Source: Nitrospirota bacterium (GTDB taxonomy: Bacteria; Nitrospirota_A; Leptospirillia; Leptospirillales; Leptospirillaceae). From it: a stretch of 13,609 nucleotides of DNA. The stretch's first letter is position 1. Each line of letters opens with the position of its first letter. A model generated the notes under the pieces. The model did no database searches. It saw only the letters and a program-made list of their open reading frames with translations, and was not told where the DNA came from. The stretch spans positions 1 to 13,609 of the forward strand of contig JAJYPO010000050.1 of the NCBI GenBank assembly GCA_021795275.1, given 5' to 3'. The position numbers and the translations under genes were made by a program. Positions 1-8,088 of this stretch are shown here, one piece after another.

Positions 1-87
1 GGATCATCGGCAAAAAGACTGGGCGAGTTCAGGGATAAGGGAAGATACCCCCTCTCCTGGGCAGAGGTCTACCGCATTGTTTCATGA
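1..87 (+). CDS. 3' end of an unidentified protein (partial)
   Basis: Frame 1 is open from the window edge to a TGA at 85-87 and gives 28 residues ending in RYPLSWAEVYRIVS. The codons look like normal coding for this region and the segment has a balanced, soluble-protein composition. I do not recognise the family from so short a tail. The frame is short enough to be open by chance, so this is a tentative partial gene. It would run towards the tRNA gene on the opposite strand. The 60 bases between its stop and the tRNA contain only a weak inverted repeat (CGGG/CCCG around 97-108) and no T-run, so I do not call a terminator. Confidence 0.4.
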   Translation, partial: GSSAKRLGEFRDKGRYPLSWAEVYRIVS

Positions 88-147
88 AGGTCCGAGCGGG
101 TGATCCCGAATTGTGCTAGGATATCAGAATGAGCGCTGGAAGGAGGA

Positions 148-222
148 TGGTGGGCGATACAGGTTTCGAACCTGTGACCCCTGCCGTGTGAAGGCAGTGC
201 TCTACCGCTGAGCTAATCGCCC
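148..222 (-). tRNA. tRNA-Val (anticodon CAC)
   Basis: Read on the minus strand from 222 down to 148, the sequence folds into a complete cloverleaf. The acceptor stem is GGGCGAT/ATCGCCC. The D arm is GCTC/GAGC. The anticodon stem is CTGCC/GGCAG around the loop TTCACAC, the variable loop has 5 bases, and the T arm is ACAGG-TTCGAAA-CCTGT. The anticodon at 190-188 is CAC, which reads the valine codon GUG. The discriminator is A and the CCA end is encoded in the DNA (150-148). Total length is 75 nt with no intron. It is transcribed away from ileS and has a good promoter directly upstream. Confidence 0.96.
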
Positions 223-237
223 GATTGGGAAAACCTG

Positions 238-266
238 ATTCTAGAGCAAACCTGATTGATTATCAA
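238..266 (-). promoter_or_regulatory. sigma70-type promoter of the tRNA-Val gene
   Basis: On the minus strand there is a -35 box TTGATA (266-261), a 17-base spacer and a -10 box TAGAAT (243-238). Five of six bases match consensus in each box. The expected start is near 231, leaving a leader of about 9 nt before the mature tRNA 5' end at 222. It lies in the 79-base gap shared with ileS, which is transcribed the other way. Confidence 0.75.
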
Positions 267-301
267 GAGATTCACATTTCCCTCCCAGACAAGGAGCCTT
301 T

Positions 302-3157
302 GTGGAATTCAAGAATACGCTGAACCTGCCCAAAACCGACTTCCCCATGAAGGCCGACCTTCCGAAAAAAGAACCGGACTACCTCTCCGTATGGACAGGG
401 GAGAATCTCTATGAAAAGGTGAAAAAGGAAACGGAATCCAGGCCCCTCTTCGTCCTGCACGACGGTCCTCCCTATGCCAACGGCCATCTCCATATGGGCC
501 ATGCGATGAACAAGATTTTGAAGGACATCATCAACCGGGTCGCCCTCAAAAAAGGGTTCAGGATCTCGTATGTTCCGGGTTGGGATTGCCATGGGTTGCC
601 GATCGAACACAAGGTTCTCAAAGACATGGGGAAAAAAAGAAGCGATCTCTCCGCCCTGGAAATCCGGAAAAAATGCAGGGAGTCGGCCACACTCTATTCT
701 GAAATTCAAAAAAAAGAATTCATCCGGATGGGTATTATCGGGGATTTTGATCACCCCTATCTGACGATGGCCTTCGCCTACGAAGCGGAGATCCTCCGCT
801 CCCTCGAACGCATGAACAGTCAAGGACGCGTCTACAAGGGGGAAAAACCGGTCCTCTGGTGCGGAATCTGCGAAACGGCCCTGGCCGATGCCGAGGTCGA
901 ATACGCCCCCCACAAATCCCCCTCCGTGACCGTTCTGTTCGCGAGAGAGGAAGGGGGAGAGAAGACATACTATCCCATATGGACGACAACCCCCTGGACC
1001 CTTCCGGCAAACCAGGCCGTTGCCGTCAATCCGGAAATCCGTTACACGATCCTTGCTCTTACCCACGACACGCTGAACCTCGAAAAGGGATCCCGCCTCA
1101 TCATCGCGGAGGAAATCCTGACCCGACTGCAAAAACAGAACATCTCCCCCTGGAAGGAGATCCTGGGTGTCTCGAAGATCCGGGAGTCGAAATCCGGCGC
1201 AGAGCTCATGGCCGAATTTCCGCGCCTGATACATCCTTTTATCCCCGGCAAGACAGTTCCGCTCGTTGCCGGAAATTTTGTCCAGACAGACCAGGGAACC
1301 GGTCTGGTCCATATCGCTCCCGGCCATGGGGAAGAAGACTTCGATGTGGGCCGCGCGAACAATCTCGCCAGTGAAACCCCCGTCACCGGGAAGGGCCGCT
1401 TCGGAACTGCCATCGCCTTCATCGACGCCGACTGGGTGGGGCTAAAAATCCTCGATGCCGCCCCCCAAGTAATCGCCCTTCTCGAAAGGACCCGGACACT
1501 GCTCCACCAGGAAGTCCTCGAACACTCCTATCCCCATTGCTGGAGATGCAAGAATCCCGTTTTCTACCGCGCGACGTCCCAGTGGTTTCTTTCGCTTGAA
1601 ACCGGAGATTTGCGCGAAAAAACGCTCCAGGCCATTGGCGATATCTCCTGGATACCGGAGAAAGGGGAAAACAGAATCCGAGGAATGATCGAAACCAGGC
1701 CGGACTGGTGCCTTTCGAGACAACGCGCCTGGGGGGTTCCGATTCCCGCCTTCTCCTGCAACCAATGCGGGAAGTGCACACTGGAAAGCTCTTTCATCCG
1801 GAAAATCGCCGACCGGACCGAAGGGGAGGGCGTCGATTTCTGGTTCGACCCTGATAACCGAAGCTCCCTTCTTGAGGGTGTCCGGTGTCCGGCTTGCAAT
1901 GGAACAGACCTGTCACTCGAGGAGGACATTCTCGATGTCTGGTTCGACTCGGGAGTCAGCCATGAGGCCGTTCTCAAAAAAAGGACGGATCTGGCGTGGC
2001 CGGCAGACCTCTATCTCGAAGGATCGGACCAGCATCGCGGATGGTTCCACTCCTCTCTGCTGACCTCCATGGCGCTCGAAGGATCGCCCCCGTACCGTTC
2101 GGTTCTGACCCACGGATTCGTGGTCGACGGCCAGGGAAAGAAGATGGCCAAAACCCTGGGAAATGTCATCGCTCCGTCCGAGATCATCGACAAGTACGGA
2201 GCGGATGTCCTGAGGCTCTGGGTAGCGGCATCGGACTACCAGGAAGACACCCGCCTCTCGCTTGAGATCATGAATAACCTGGTGGACGGCTACCGGAAAA
2301 TCCGCAACACCTTCCGGTATATGCTGAGCAACCTCTACGACTATCCGGAAAAAGAGGCTCTCCCGGATTCGCCGGAGATTCTCGATCGGTGGATACTCTC
2401 GGTCTGGGAACGGACGAAGGCGACGATCCTGGAAGCCTACGACCACCACAGATTTGCCCAGATCATCCAGACACTGAACCATTTCTGCTCGATTTCCCTT
2501 TCCGCCCAGTATTTCGACATGATCAAGGACCGATTGTATGCGGAGGAGGCGGGAGGCGCCCTTCGACGAAACACTCAGGGAACAATCGCCCGGATTCAGG
2601 AGGAGCTCTCGGCCATCATCCACCCCCTCCTCCCCTTCACCACGACCGAGATCCTCCATCATGCGAAGCAGAACGCGGCAACCTCTCTCCTCGAAACATC
2701 GGTGGGGATTCTCGTGAAATCCTTCCCGGCAGTAGACCCCAGGAGGATCGACCAAAACCTGGAGGAGAAGATCGATACTCTTCTCGGCCTGCGCGCCATA
2801 CTGGGAAAACTCACCGACGACCTCAAGAAGGAAAAGCGTGTAGGAAGCACACTCGAGCTCCATATGAGAATTACGGGGGATCCAGGAGGGTTCAATTCGG
2901 ACCAGTGGCCCGACGATTTTTTTGAGACATTTTTCATCGTGTCGAAATTTTCCTGGGAGAAACCAGGGGACCTCCTGGATCATGGCCAGGTCCTCGCCCG
3001 TGCGGAAGGCCCGGCACCCGGTACGACCATCGCACTCCTCCACGCCCCAGGAGACAAGTGCGAGCGCTGCTGGCTAAGAAAAATCACAACGGGAAAAAAT
3101 CCTGAAAACCGTCCCGTATGCACCCGGTGCCACAGGGTACTCCAGGGGATCGAGTGA
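302..3157 (+). CDS. ileS: isoleucyl-tRNA synthetase (class Ia)
   Basis: This cytoplasmic enzyme charges tRNA-Ile with isoleucine. The protein has 951 residues, close to the usual 930-940 for bacterial IleRS. The HIGH signature is present as HMGH at residues 64-67 within GPPYANGHLHMGH. The editing (CP1) region follows, with typical blocks such as WTTTPWTLPAN and GTGLVHIAPGHGEEDF. WCLSRQRAWGVPIP and DVWFDSGVSHE lie in the catalytic half. The KMSKS loop reads KMAKT (614-618), a variant. A C-terminal zinc-binding finger is formed by C920, C923, C940 and C943 (CERCW...CTRC). The GTG start is preceded by AAGGAG at 291-296 with 5 bases between. No T-box-like leader fits in the short upstream gap. 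It heads a run with lspA, as in many bacteria. Long A-runs (632-638, 708-715) lie in the frame but do not break it. Confidence 0.97.
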   Translation: MEFKNTLNLPKTDFPMKADLPKKEPDYLSVWTGENLYEKVKKETESRPLFVLHDGPPYANGHLHMGHAMNKILKDIINRVALKKGFRISYVPGWDCHGLPIEHKVLKDMGKKRSDLSALEIRKKCRESATLYSEIQKKEFIRMGIIGDFDHPYLTMAFAYEAEILRSLERMNSQGRVYKGEKPVLWCGICETALADAEVEYAPHKSPSVTVLFAREEGGEKTYYPIWTTTPWTLPANQAVAVNPEIRYTILALTHDTLNLEKGSRLIIAEEILTRLQKQNISPWKEILGVSKIRESKSGAELMAEFPRLIHPFIPGKTVPLVAGNFVQTDQGTGLVHIAPGHGEEDFDVGRANNLASETPVTGKGRFGTAIAFIDADWVGLKILDAAPQVIALLERTRTLLHQEVLEHSYPHCWRCKNPVFYRATSQWFLSLETGDLREKTLQAIGDISWIPEKGENRIRGMIETRPDWCLSRQRAWGVPIPAFSCNQCGKCTLESSFIRKIADRTEGEGVDFWFDPDNRSSLLEGVRCPACNGTDLSLEEDILDVWFDSGVSHEAVLKKRTDLAWPADLYLEGSDQHRGWFHSSLLTSMALEGSPPYRSVLTHGFVVDGQGKKMAKTLGNVIAPSEIIDKYGADVLRLWVAASDYQEDTRLSLEIMNNLVDGYRKIRNTFRYMLSNLYDYPEKEALPDSPEILDRWILSVWERTKATILEAYDHHRFAQIIQTLNHFCSISLSAQYFDMIKDRLYAEEAGGALRRNTQGTIARIQEELSAIIHPLLPFTTTEILHHAKQNAATSLLETSVGILVKSFPAVDPRRIDQNLEEKIDTLLGLRAILGKLTDDLKKEKRVGSTLELHMRITGDPGGFNSDQWPDDFFETFFIVSKFSWEKPGDLLDHGQVLARAEGPAPGTTIALLHAPGDKCERCWLRKITTGKNPENRPVCTRCHRVLQGIE

Positions 3158-3195
3158 GTCGCCGGGCCATACGGACCCGATTTATGATATAATTT

Positions 3196-3756
3196 TTGTC
3201 GAGGTTGCAGGTCCCCATCGGACGCCTGCCTCCAATCAAAAGGGGATGGCCGATCAAAAATTCATGGCTCTTTTACGGATTGACGGGGGCGGGCCTGTTC
3301 GCTCTCGACCAGGCAAGCAAGTATTATGTCCTTTCAAAAATTCCGATCGGAACCGACACCGACGTCATTCCCCATTTTTTCCGGATCGTGTCCGTGAGGA
3401 ACACCGGGATCGTGTTCGGCCTCTTTTCACAGACCCAAAACGAATCCCATCAGGGAGGGTTCATCCTCTTTACCGCGCTGGCCCTGTTCGCGATTCTTTA
3501 CTACAGCCATAAAAAGAAAGTGACGGGATCTCCTGAATTCTACCCGCTCGCCCTCATCCTCGGGGGAGCGTCGGGAAATCTTCTCGACAGGATCCTTCAT
3601 GGGCGTGTCATCGACTTTCTCGACTTCTATGTCAGAGACTATCATTGGCCCGCCTTCAATATTGCCGACTCCGGGATCGTGGTGGGAGTCGGCCTTCTGC
3701 TCTTTCTCCAGTGGGGGGAGGAGCAAAAACAAAAAAGGGCAACCGTTGAACACTGA
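3196..3756 (+). CDS. lspA: lipoprotein signal peptidase (signal peptidase II)
   Basis: This inner-membrane aspartyl protease cleaves the signal peptide of prolipoproteins after lipidation. The longest frame gives 186 residues; the family is usually 160-170. Four hydrophobic segments fit the LspA fold (about 24-39, 87-103, 117-130, 160-172). The family motifs VRNTGIVFG (67-75), GGASGNLLDR (123-132), VIDFLDFY with D140 and FNIADS with D158 are visible, and D140/D158 are the expected catalytic pair. The start is uncertain. TTG at 3196 has no Shine-Dalgarno sequence and adds about 19 Pro/Arg-rich residues. The family-like N-terminus begins at codon 20, an ATC at 3253 that sits 6 bases after AGGGGA. 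A TATAAT at 3188-3193 has no good -35. The gene lies 38 bases after ileS and is probably co-transcribed with it. Confidence 0.93.
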   Translation: MSRLQVPIGRLPPIKRGWPIKNSWLFYGLTGAGLFALDQASKYYVLSKIPIGTDTDVIPHFFRIVSVRNTGIVFGLFSQTQNESHQGGFILFTALALFAILYYSHKKKVTGSPEFYPLALILGGASGNLLDRILHGRVIDFLDFYVRDYHWPAFNIADSGIVVGVGLLLFLQWGEEQKQKRATVEH

Positions 3757-3802
3757 TGTTTCACCGTCCATCATGATAAAAAGAGCTTAGGAGGAGATCG
3801 GC

Positions 3803-4708
3803 ATGGAACCCACCTCAAAAAGCCGTATCACCCGTATCCAGTTGGCTCTCGAAAACAATGAATGGCTCAAGGCCTTCCATCTTTCTGAGTCCGCCATCAA
3901 GGACGAGCCGGAAGTTCTCCCCTTCCGCTACCTTATGACCGATGCGCTGATCCAGGGGGGACGTCTGGACGAAGCCCTTAAACGGGTCTCCGAATGGCGG
4001 GAATCGAATGCCAACGACCGGAAGCTCGGGATATATGCCCTGCATCTCCTCATCTACTTCAAGAAGTTCGAGGAGGCTGAGACACTGGGCAACACCCTGA
4101 TCGAAGGGTGTCAGAACATTATCGAAAAAAGGGACATCCTGCTACATCTCGCCTTCGCGGCCCATGGACTTTCGGACCCGAAGCGTGCCGTGCTCCTTCT
4201 CAACGACCTGATTCAGGAGGACCCGCTCAACACAGACGCCTATGAAACGATCGGAAAAATCTACTTCGAGCATGCCCGATTCGAAGAAGCCGAGCGCTAC
4301 TTCCTTGCTCTGACCGACATCGACCCACTCCACCCTCGGGTTCACCAGCTCCTGGGCTTGCTCTATTCGGAGCAAGGGAAATGGGACGAAGCGATCATGG
4401 AACTCGAGGAGGCAATCGAAATCGAACCCAGTGACGAAACGATGAGGGAATTGGGATGGACCCTCAACATGGTCGGAGACAGGGACGGGGCAATCAGCGT
4501 CCTTGAAGAAGCCCTGGACATGAATCCGATGAATCTACAGGCACGAATCGACCTGGGAACGATCTACATGGACCAGGAGGACTACGACCGCGCCATCAAT
4601 GAATGGAAGATCGCACAGAAGCAGGATCCTGGTAACACAACGATCAAATCCTTCCTGGATAAAGCGCGGGAGAAAGTTGAAAAGGATCGATCCGTCAGTC
4701 GGCATTGA
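3803..4708 (+). CDS. tetratricopeptide-repeat (TPR) protein
   Basis: The 301-residue product is a helical-repeat protein that probably acts as a scaffold for protein-protein contacts. At least four clear TPR units are seen in the C-terminal half (about 144-177, 178-211, 212-243 and 246-279), with the usual Y/LG-x-x-Y...A...P pattern, for example LGLLYSEQGKWDEAIMELEEAIEIEP. The N-terminal half (about 12-110) looks like degenerate repeats. There is no signal peptide or membrane segment, so a cytoplasmic location is likely. The ATG is preceded by a strong AGGAGG at 3789-3794. It lies 46 bases after lspA and 76 bases before the pseudouridine synthase, in the same direction. The partner is unknown, and TPR content alone does not give a function. 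Confidence 0.9.
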   Translation: MEPTSKSRITRIQLALENNEWLKAFHLSESAIKDEPEVLPFRYLMTDALIQGGRLDEALKRVSEWRESNANDRKLGIYALHLLIYFKKFEEAETLGNTLIEGCQNIIEKRDILLHLAFAAHGLSDPKRAVLLLNDLIQEDPLNTDAYETIGKIYFEHARFEEAERYFLALTDIDPLHPRVHQLLGLLYSEQGKWDEAIMELEEAIEIEPSDETMRELGWTLNMVGDRDGAISVLEEALDMNPMNLQARIDLGTIYMDQEDYDRAINEWKIAQKQDPGNTTIKSFLDKAREKVEKDRSVSRH

Positions 4709-4784
4709 GATAATCCGGCAAAAATCCAAAGGGTTATCCGCTTCCGAGGGTGATGATCCGGAATCACTGGATCGGGGCTGCCGC

Positions 4785-5708
4785 ATGTTCCAGGTCGATC
4801 CGGGAGAATCAAAAAAAAGGCTCGATCAATATCTTGCCCAGAAGTGTCTCCCTTTTTCGCGTTCCCGGATACAGAGAATCATCGACGAAGGTCTCGTCAC
4901 GGTCAATGGGGCAGAAGAGGCTGCCTCATACAAGATCCGGGGGGGAGACCTTATCACTGTCCTCATTCCGCCCCCGGCCCCGAGCGCTGACAACCCCGAA
5001 CAGATGGACCTCAACATCGTCTACGAGGACGAGACTCTCCTCGTCATCAACAAACCACCCAAGCTCGTGGTCCATCCCGCCCCCGGCCACCGCTCGGGAA
5101 CACTCCTGAACGGCCTTCTCGGCCACCTCCTGAAAGAAACCCCTCCGGACAACGAGGAAGGTCCTCCTAGGGCTGGACTGGTCCACAGGCTGGATCAGGA
5201 CACCTCCGGATTGATGGTGGTGGGGAAAACACCAGAGGTCCTCGATCACCTGATGGGACAGTTCAAGGACCGACAGGTTTCAAAAAGCTACATCGCCCTC
5301 GTCATCGGTGTCCCCCCCTCAAAAAGGGGGACGATCGACGCCCCCATCGGACGATCAAGCGGAGACAGGAAGAAATTCGCGGTGACGGCTTCGGGTAAAC
5401 CTTCCCTGACACGGTACAGGATCATGAAGACCTATAGGGAGGGATATTCTCTCGTGGACATTACATTATTGACGGGACGGACACACCAGATCAGGGTACA
5501 TTTTCAGCATCTGGGGTATCCTTTGGCCGGAGATCCGGTCTACCGGAAAAGAGGCGGGAAGGAAGAGACGCAATTCCCGAGGATCATGCTGCATGCCGCG
5601 CGGCTGGGTTTCACCCATCCGGTCACCGGAGAGGAAATGGCATTCTCCTCCCCGATTCCGGAAGATATGCAGGGGGCGATCGATACCCTGACCGAAACTG
5701 CCCCGTAG
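4785..5708 (+). CDS. rluD: RluD-type 23S rRNA pseudouridine synthase
   Basis: This enzyme isomerises uridines to pseudouridine in RNA. The RluA/RluD family acts on 23S rRNA, and RluD modifies the helix 69 loop. From ATG 4785 the protein has 307 residues, normal for the family. An N-terminal S4 RNA-binding domain (about 10-65, KRLDQYLAQK...GLVTVNG) is followed by the synthase domain. The catalytic motif HRLDQDTSG is present with Asp at residue 137. VYEDETLLVINKP, SKSYIALV, TGRTHQIRVH and the C-terminal MLHAARLGFTHP are further family blocks. The frame is open upstream to 4599 inside the TPR gene, but the S4 domain starts just after 4785, where GGGG (4774-4777) gives a modest ribosome binding site. 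The exact member (RluD versus RluA/C relatives) is inferred from the S4 domain and length. Confidence 0.93.
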   Translation: MFQVDPGESKKRLDQYLAQKCLPFSRSRIQRIIDEGLVTVNGAEEAASYKIRGGDLITVLIPPPAPSADNPEQMDLNIVYEDETLLVINKPPKLVVHPAPGHRSGTLLNGLLGHLLKETPPDNEEGPPRAGLVHRLDQDTSGLMVVGKTPEVLDHLMGQFKDRQVSKSYIALVIGVPPSKRGTIDAPIGRSSGDRKKFAVTASGKPSLTRYRIMKTYREGYSLVDITLLTGRTHQIRVHFQHLGYPLAGDPVYRKRGGKEETQFPRIMLHAARLGFTHPVTGEEMAFSSPIPEDMQGAIDTLTETAP

Positions 5709-5723
5709 CGCCGCACTGGCCCG

Positions 5724-7007
5724 TTACAGGGTCGCCATCACCATCCCGGTGAGCGGTTTCGGATAAAAGTAGGTGGATTTCTGGGGCATAAGCTCCCCTC
5801 GCAAGGAGACTTCCTCGATCACCTTGGCCGCAACGGGCCGAATGAAGAACCCAAGGGGGTACTCCCGGTTAGTGAAGACCTTCTCTAAAACGGAAGGAGC
5901 CGACTTGTCGTACCGCAAAAGATCCTCGGTCCTGATACGCTCCGGGGTGATTCCGAGGATCGCAGAGAGAACGGCTTCCTGAAGCCAATAGGTGTCGAGT
6001 CCCTTGACCCCATCGCCCCGCTCGACCTTGAGACGGCAAACGAGGAGCTCCTGGGTATCGCGCACCGCCACACCGATGACGGTTTCCGCCGGGGATGATT
6101 CCCGAAGAGCCGCAAGGAACCGATCGGATTCGGCAGCCGGGAAGCGGGTGATCGTCGAACGTCCCTCAAGGGCCGACAGAAAGGACGCGAGCCCCCCGGA
6201 GGACAGATTTCGGACAAGCCGGTGCGTCGGAAGAACGGATAGATTCTCGTCTTCAAGAGCCGCGAGAAAGACGGTGACGAATTCATAAGGGGCACTCGGG
6301 TTGGGTGACGACTCGAGAGACCGGCGGTAGTTCCGGTAGGCGAGATAGGTTTCATAGCGGTGGTGGCCGTCAGCGATGAAGAGTGATTTTCTGGCGAAGG
6401 ATCTCACAACCGCGTCGAGAGTGGCCCTGTCCGTAACCGCAGAAAGCGTATGAACAACCCCGTCTCCATCTGTCGACCGGAATCGTTCCTTGGCCATCTT
6501 TTCAAGCAGACCCATGATTTCCCGGTCGGCATCGGGATACAGAAGATAAATCTGGCTGAAGGAGCACGCCGTCGCCTTGAAAAGGGCCATTCGGTCTTCC
6601 TTGGGCCCCTGCAGAGTCCGCTCATGCGGATAGACGATCTTCTTCTCCCATTCCTCGAGCCGGATTCGACCGACAAACCCGCGAATCGTCCGGTCTGTGG
6701 TGGTAAGGGGATCACGGAAGGTCATGGAATAGGGATAAAGAGCCGGATATTCGTCAATCTTGAGGACACCCGAAGATATCATTCTGTCGAGATCCTTACG
6801 GGCCCTGGTGTATCGGTTGTCTTCCGGGGTTTCCGGATCCGGGGGAATCGGAAGCTCGAGACGGATAACATTGTCCGGATTCTTGTCGTAGAAGGCCTTC
6901 TGGGCTTCCTTCGAGATAATGTCGTAAGGTGGAGTGGTCAACCGGTCCATGGACGGTTTCAGAGAATCCGCGTAAACCAGCCCTTTAAAGGGAATCAGAT
7001 CTGCCAA
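5724..7007 (-). CDS. DUF1015 family protein
   Basis: The 427-residue cytoplasmic protein belongs to the DUF1015 family (PF06245), whose biochemical role is not established as far as I know. Family blocks visible are IPFKGLVYA near the N-terminus, PPYDIIS (26-32), HERTLQGPKEDRM (128-140) and FIADGHHRYET (210-220). The last is the most characteristic and looks like a catalytic or ligand-binding loop. The start is a TTG (7007-7005) preceded by GGAGG (7017-7013) with 5 bases between, which is convincing. It begins 38 bases after the polyprenyl synthase stop and is probably the last gene of the minus-strand operon. Its stop is only 15 bases from that of rluD on the other strand, with no hairpin terminator visible between them. 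Confidence 0.9.
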   Translation of the reverse strand: MADLIPFKGLVYADSLKPSMDRLTTPPYDIISKEAQKAFYDKNPDNVIRLELPIPPDPETPEDNRYTRARKDLDRMISSGVLKIDEYPALYPYSMTFRDPLTTTDRTIRGFVGRIRLEEWEKKIVYPHERTLQGPKEDRMALFKATACSFSQIYLLYPDADREIMGLLEKMAKERFRSTDGDGVVHTLSAVTDRATLDAVVRSFARKSLFIADGHHRYETYLAYRNYRRSLESSPNPSAPYEFVTVFLAALEDENLSVLPTHRLVRNLSSGGLASFLSALEGRSTITRFPAAESDRFLAALRESSPAETVIGVAVRDTQELLVCRLKVERGDGVKGLDTYWLQEAVLSAILGITPERIRTEDLLRYDKSAPSVLEKVFTNREYPLGFFIRPVAAKVIEEVSLRGELMPQKSTYFYPKPLTGMVMATL

Positions 7008-7045
7008 GAATGCCTCCGTTTTGAGGGGACAGGATTGATCCCGGG

Positions 7046-8044
7046 TTACATGTCCCGGGCGATGACAAAGTCGGAAAGAGCCAACAGGTGCTGTCGGGCC
7101 GGAGAGTCCGGAAAGGCGGACAAATTATCCTGGGCCAGCCGGGTAAACTCCCTGGCCCTGGAAAGGGAATATTCGATCGAGCCGGTTTCGCGCATCAGGG
7201 AAAGAACCTCTTCAAGATCCTCGTTCCGTGATACCCCGGAACCAATCTTGGATTGCAGGAGGGGCCGTACCGATGAAGGCGCATTCGCAAGACAGTGAAT
7301 CAGGGGAAGCGTCATCTTCCCTTCGGCCAGATCGCGGCCCAGGGTCTTCCCGAGGCGTTCGACGCTGGCCATGTAGTCCAGGGCGTCATCGGCGACCTGA
7401 AAGGCCATGCCAACGAAATATCCGAACTGTTCAAGGGCATTTTTACCGGACTCCGGAACCTCTCCAAGAATCCCTCCAAGACGGCAGGTGCTCGCAGTGA
7501 GGGTCGCCGTCTTGCAGGCTGCCACCGTGAAATAGTCCTCCTCGGAGGCCGAAAGGTTCCGGTCGAGGAAGAGCTCGAGGATTTCACCCTCGGACATTTT
7601 CTTGCAGGCGAGGGTCAGAGAGTCATTGACCTCGTCGTTGTGAAGCCCCATGGCAAGCCAGAGGGAGTTGGCATAGAGAAAATCACCCACCAGAATGGCG
7701 GGCTGATTTCCCCATCGCTGATGGGCGGCGGGCTTTCCCCTCCGAAGTTCAGCGCTATCGACGACATCATCGTGGAGAAGGGTCGCCGTATGGATCATCT
7801 CGACGACAGCCGCGAGCAGGATGGAGGCATCCCCTTCCGATTGGCAAAGCCGTGAGGAAATGATCATCAGGAGAGGCCGAAGCCGCTTCCCTCCCCCACT
7901 CACGATATAGGAGGTCATTTCGCTGGCCAGGGGAAGAACATCCTTCAGGATGAGGCGAAGCCGCTCCTCCACCGCCTCCATCTGAGCCTGATAGGCGGAC
8001 CATATCGTGTTGACGCCGGTTGTCATAAGTGGATTCATGCTCAT
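7046..8044 (-). CDS. long-chain all-trans polyprenyl diphosphate synthase (IspB/HepT type)
   Basis: This enzyme extends allylic diphosphates with isopentenyl diphosphate to make the side chain of quinones. From ATG 8044 it has 332 residues, normal for the family. GGKRLRP lies at about 51-57. The first Asp-rich motif LLHDDVVD has D92, D93 and D96; the second, QVADDALD, has D219, D220 and D223. The residue five places before the first motif is a small Ala (HTATLLHDD), which in this family goes with long products rather than C15/C20; the exact chain length cannot be read. The start is uncertain. The frame extends to TTG 8074, but that TTG is part of a TTGACA promoter-like box. ATGs at 8044, 8038 and 8026 are all possible. 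DUF1015 follows and a VOC gene precedes it. Confidence 0.92.
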   Translation of the reverse strand: MSMNPLMTTGVNTIWSAYQAQMEAVEERLRLILKDVLPLASEMTSYIVSGGGKRLRPLLMIISSRLCQSEGDASILLAAVVEMIHTATLLHDDVVDSAELRRGKPAAHQRWGNQPAILVGDFLYANSLWLAMGLHNDEVNDSLTLACKKMSEGEILELFLDRNLSASEEDYFTVAACKTATLTASTCRLGGILGEVPESGKNALEQFGYFVGMAFQVADDALDYMASVERLGKTLGRDLAEGKMTLPLIHCLANAPSSVRPLLQSKIGSGVSRNEDLEEVLSLMRETGSIEYSLSRAREFTRLAQDNLSAFPDSPARQHLLALSDFVIARDM

Positions 8045-8074
8045 AAGATAAGCTTCACCCGTGATGATTGTCAA
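8045..8074 (-). promoter_or_regulatory. candidate promoter inside the minus-strand gene run
   Basis: Minus strand: a perfect -35 box TTGACA (8074-8069), then an 18-base spacer and TATCTT (8050-8045, four of six consensus bases). The expected start is near 8038, which falls on or next to candidate start codons of the polyprenyl synthase. This would allow the last two genes of the run to be transcribed without the upstream barrel and VOC genes. Confidence 0.4.
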
Positions 8075-8088
8075 GGAAGACGGGCCCT

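Noticed and set aside
223..301. T-box or other riboswitch in front of ileS
   Set aside because: The gap is only 79 bases, is largely taken up by the oppositely directed tRNA promoter, and has no specifier or terminator/antiterminator structure.
632..715. A7 and A8 runs in ileS as programmed frameshift or slippage sites
   Set aside because: The frame is continuous across both runs, no alternative product makes sense downstream, and Lys-rich segments with A-runs are common in this genome's coding style.
272..1327. Long minus-strand frame (351 codons) opposite ileS
   Set aside because: It lies entirely in the shadow of a confidently identified IleRS and has low-complexity Gly/Phe/Arg composition with no recognisable domain, typical of antisense reading of GC-rich coding sequence.
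1913..3043. Minus-strand frame of 376 codons opposite the 3' half of ileS
   Set aside because: Same reason: it mirrors the ileS codon pattern, has no family motifs and no convincing ribosome binding site.
3246..3512. Plus-strand ATG frame (88 codons) overlapping lspA
   Set aside because: The ATG directly abuts the AAAAGGGG site with no spacing, and the product is Arg/Gly-rich without domain features, while the overlapping LspA frame carries all catalytic motifs.
4599..4784. Upstream extension of the pseudouridine synthase frame into the TPR gene
   Set aside because: The extension overlaps 110 bases of a good TPR gene and adds non-family residues; the S4 domain begins just after ATG 4785.
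6450..7298. Plus-strand frame of 282 codons opposite the DUF1015 and polyprenyl synthase genes
   Set aside because: It spans two clear minus-strand genes and their gap and has no motif; treated as an antisense shadow.
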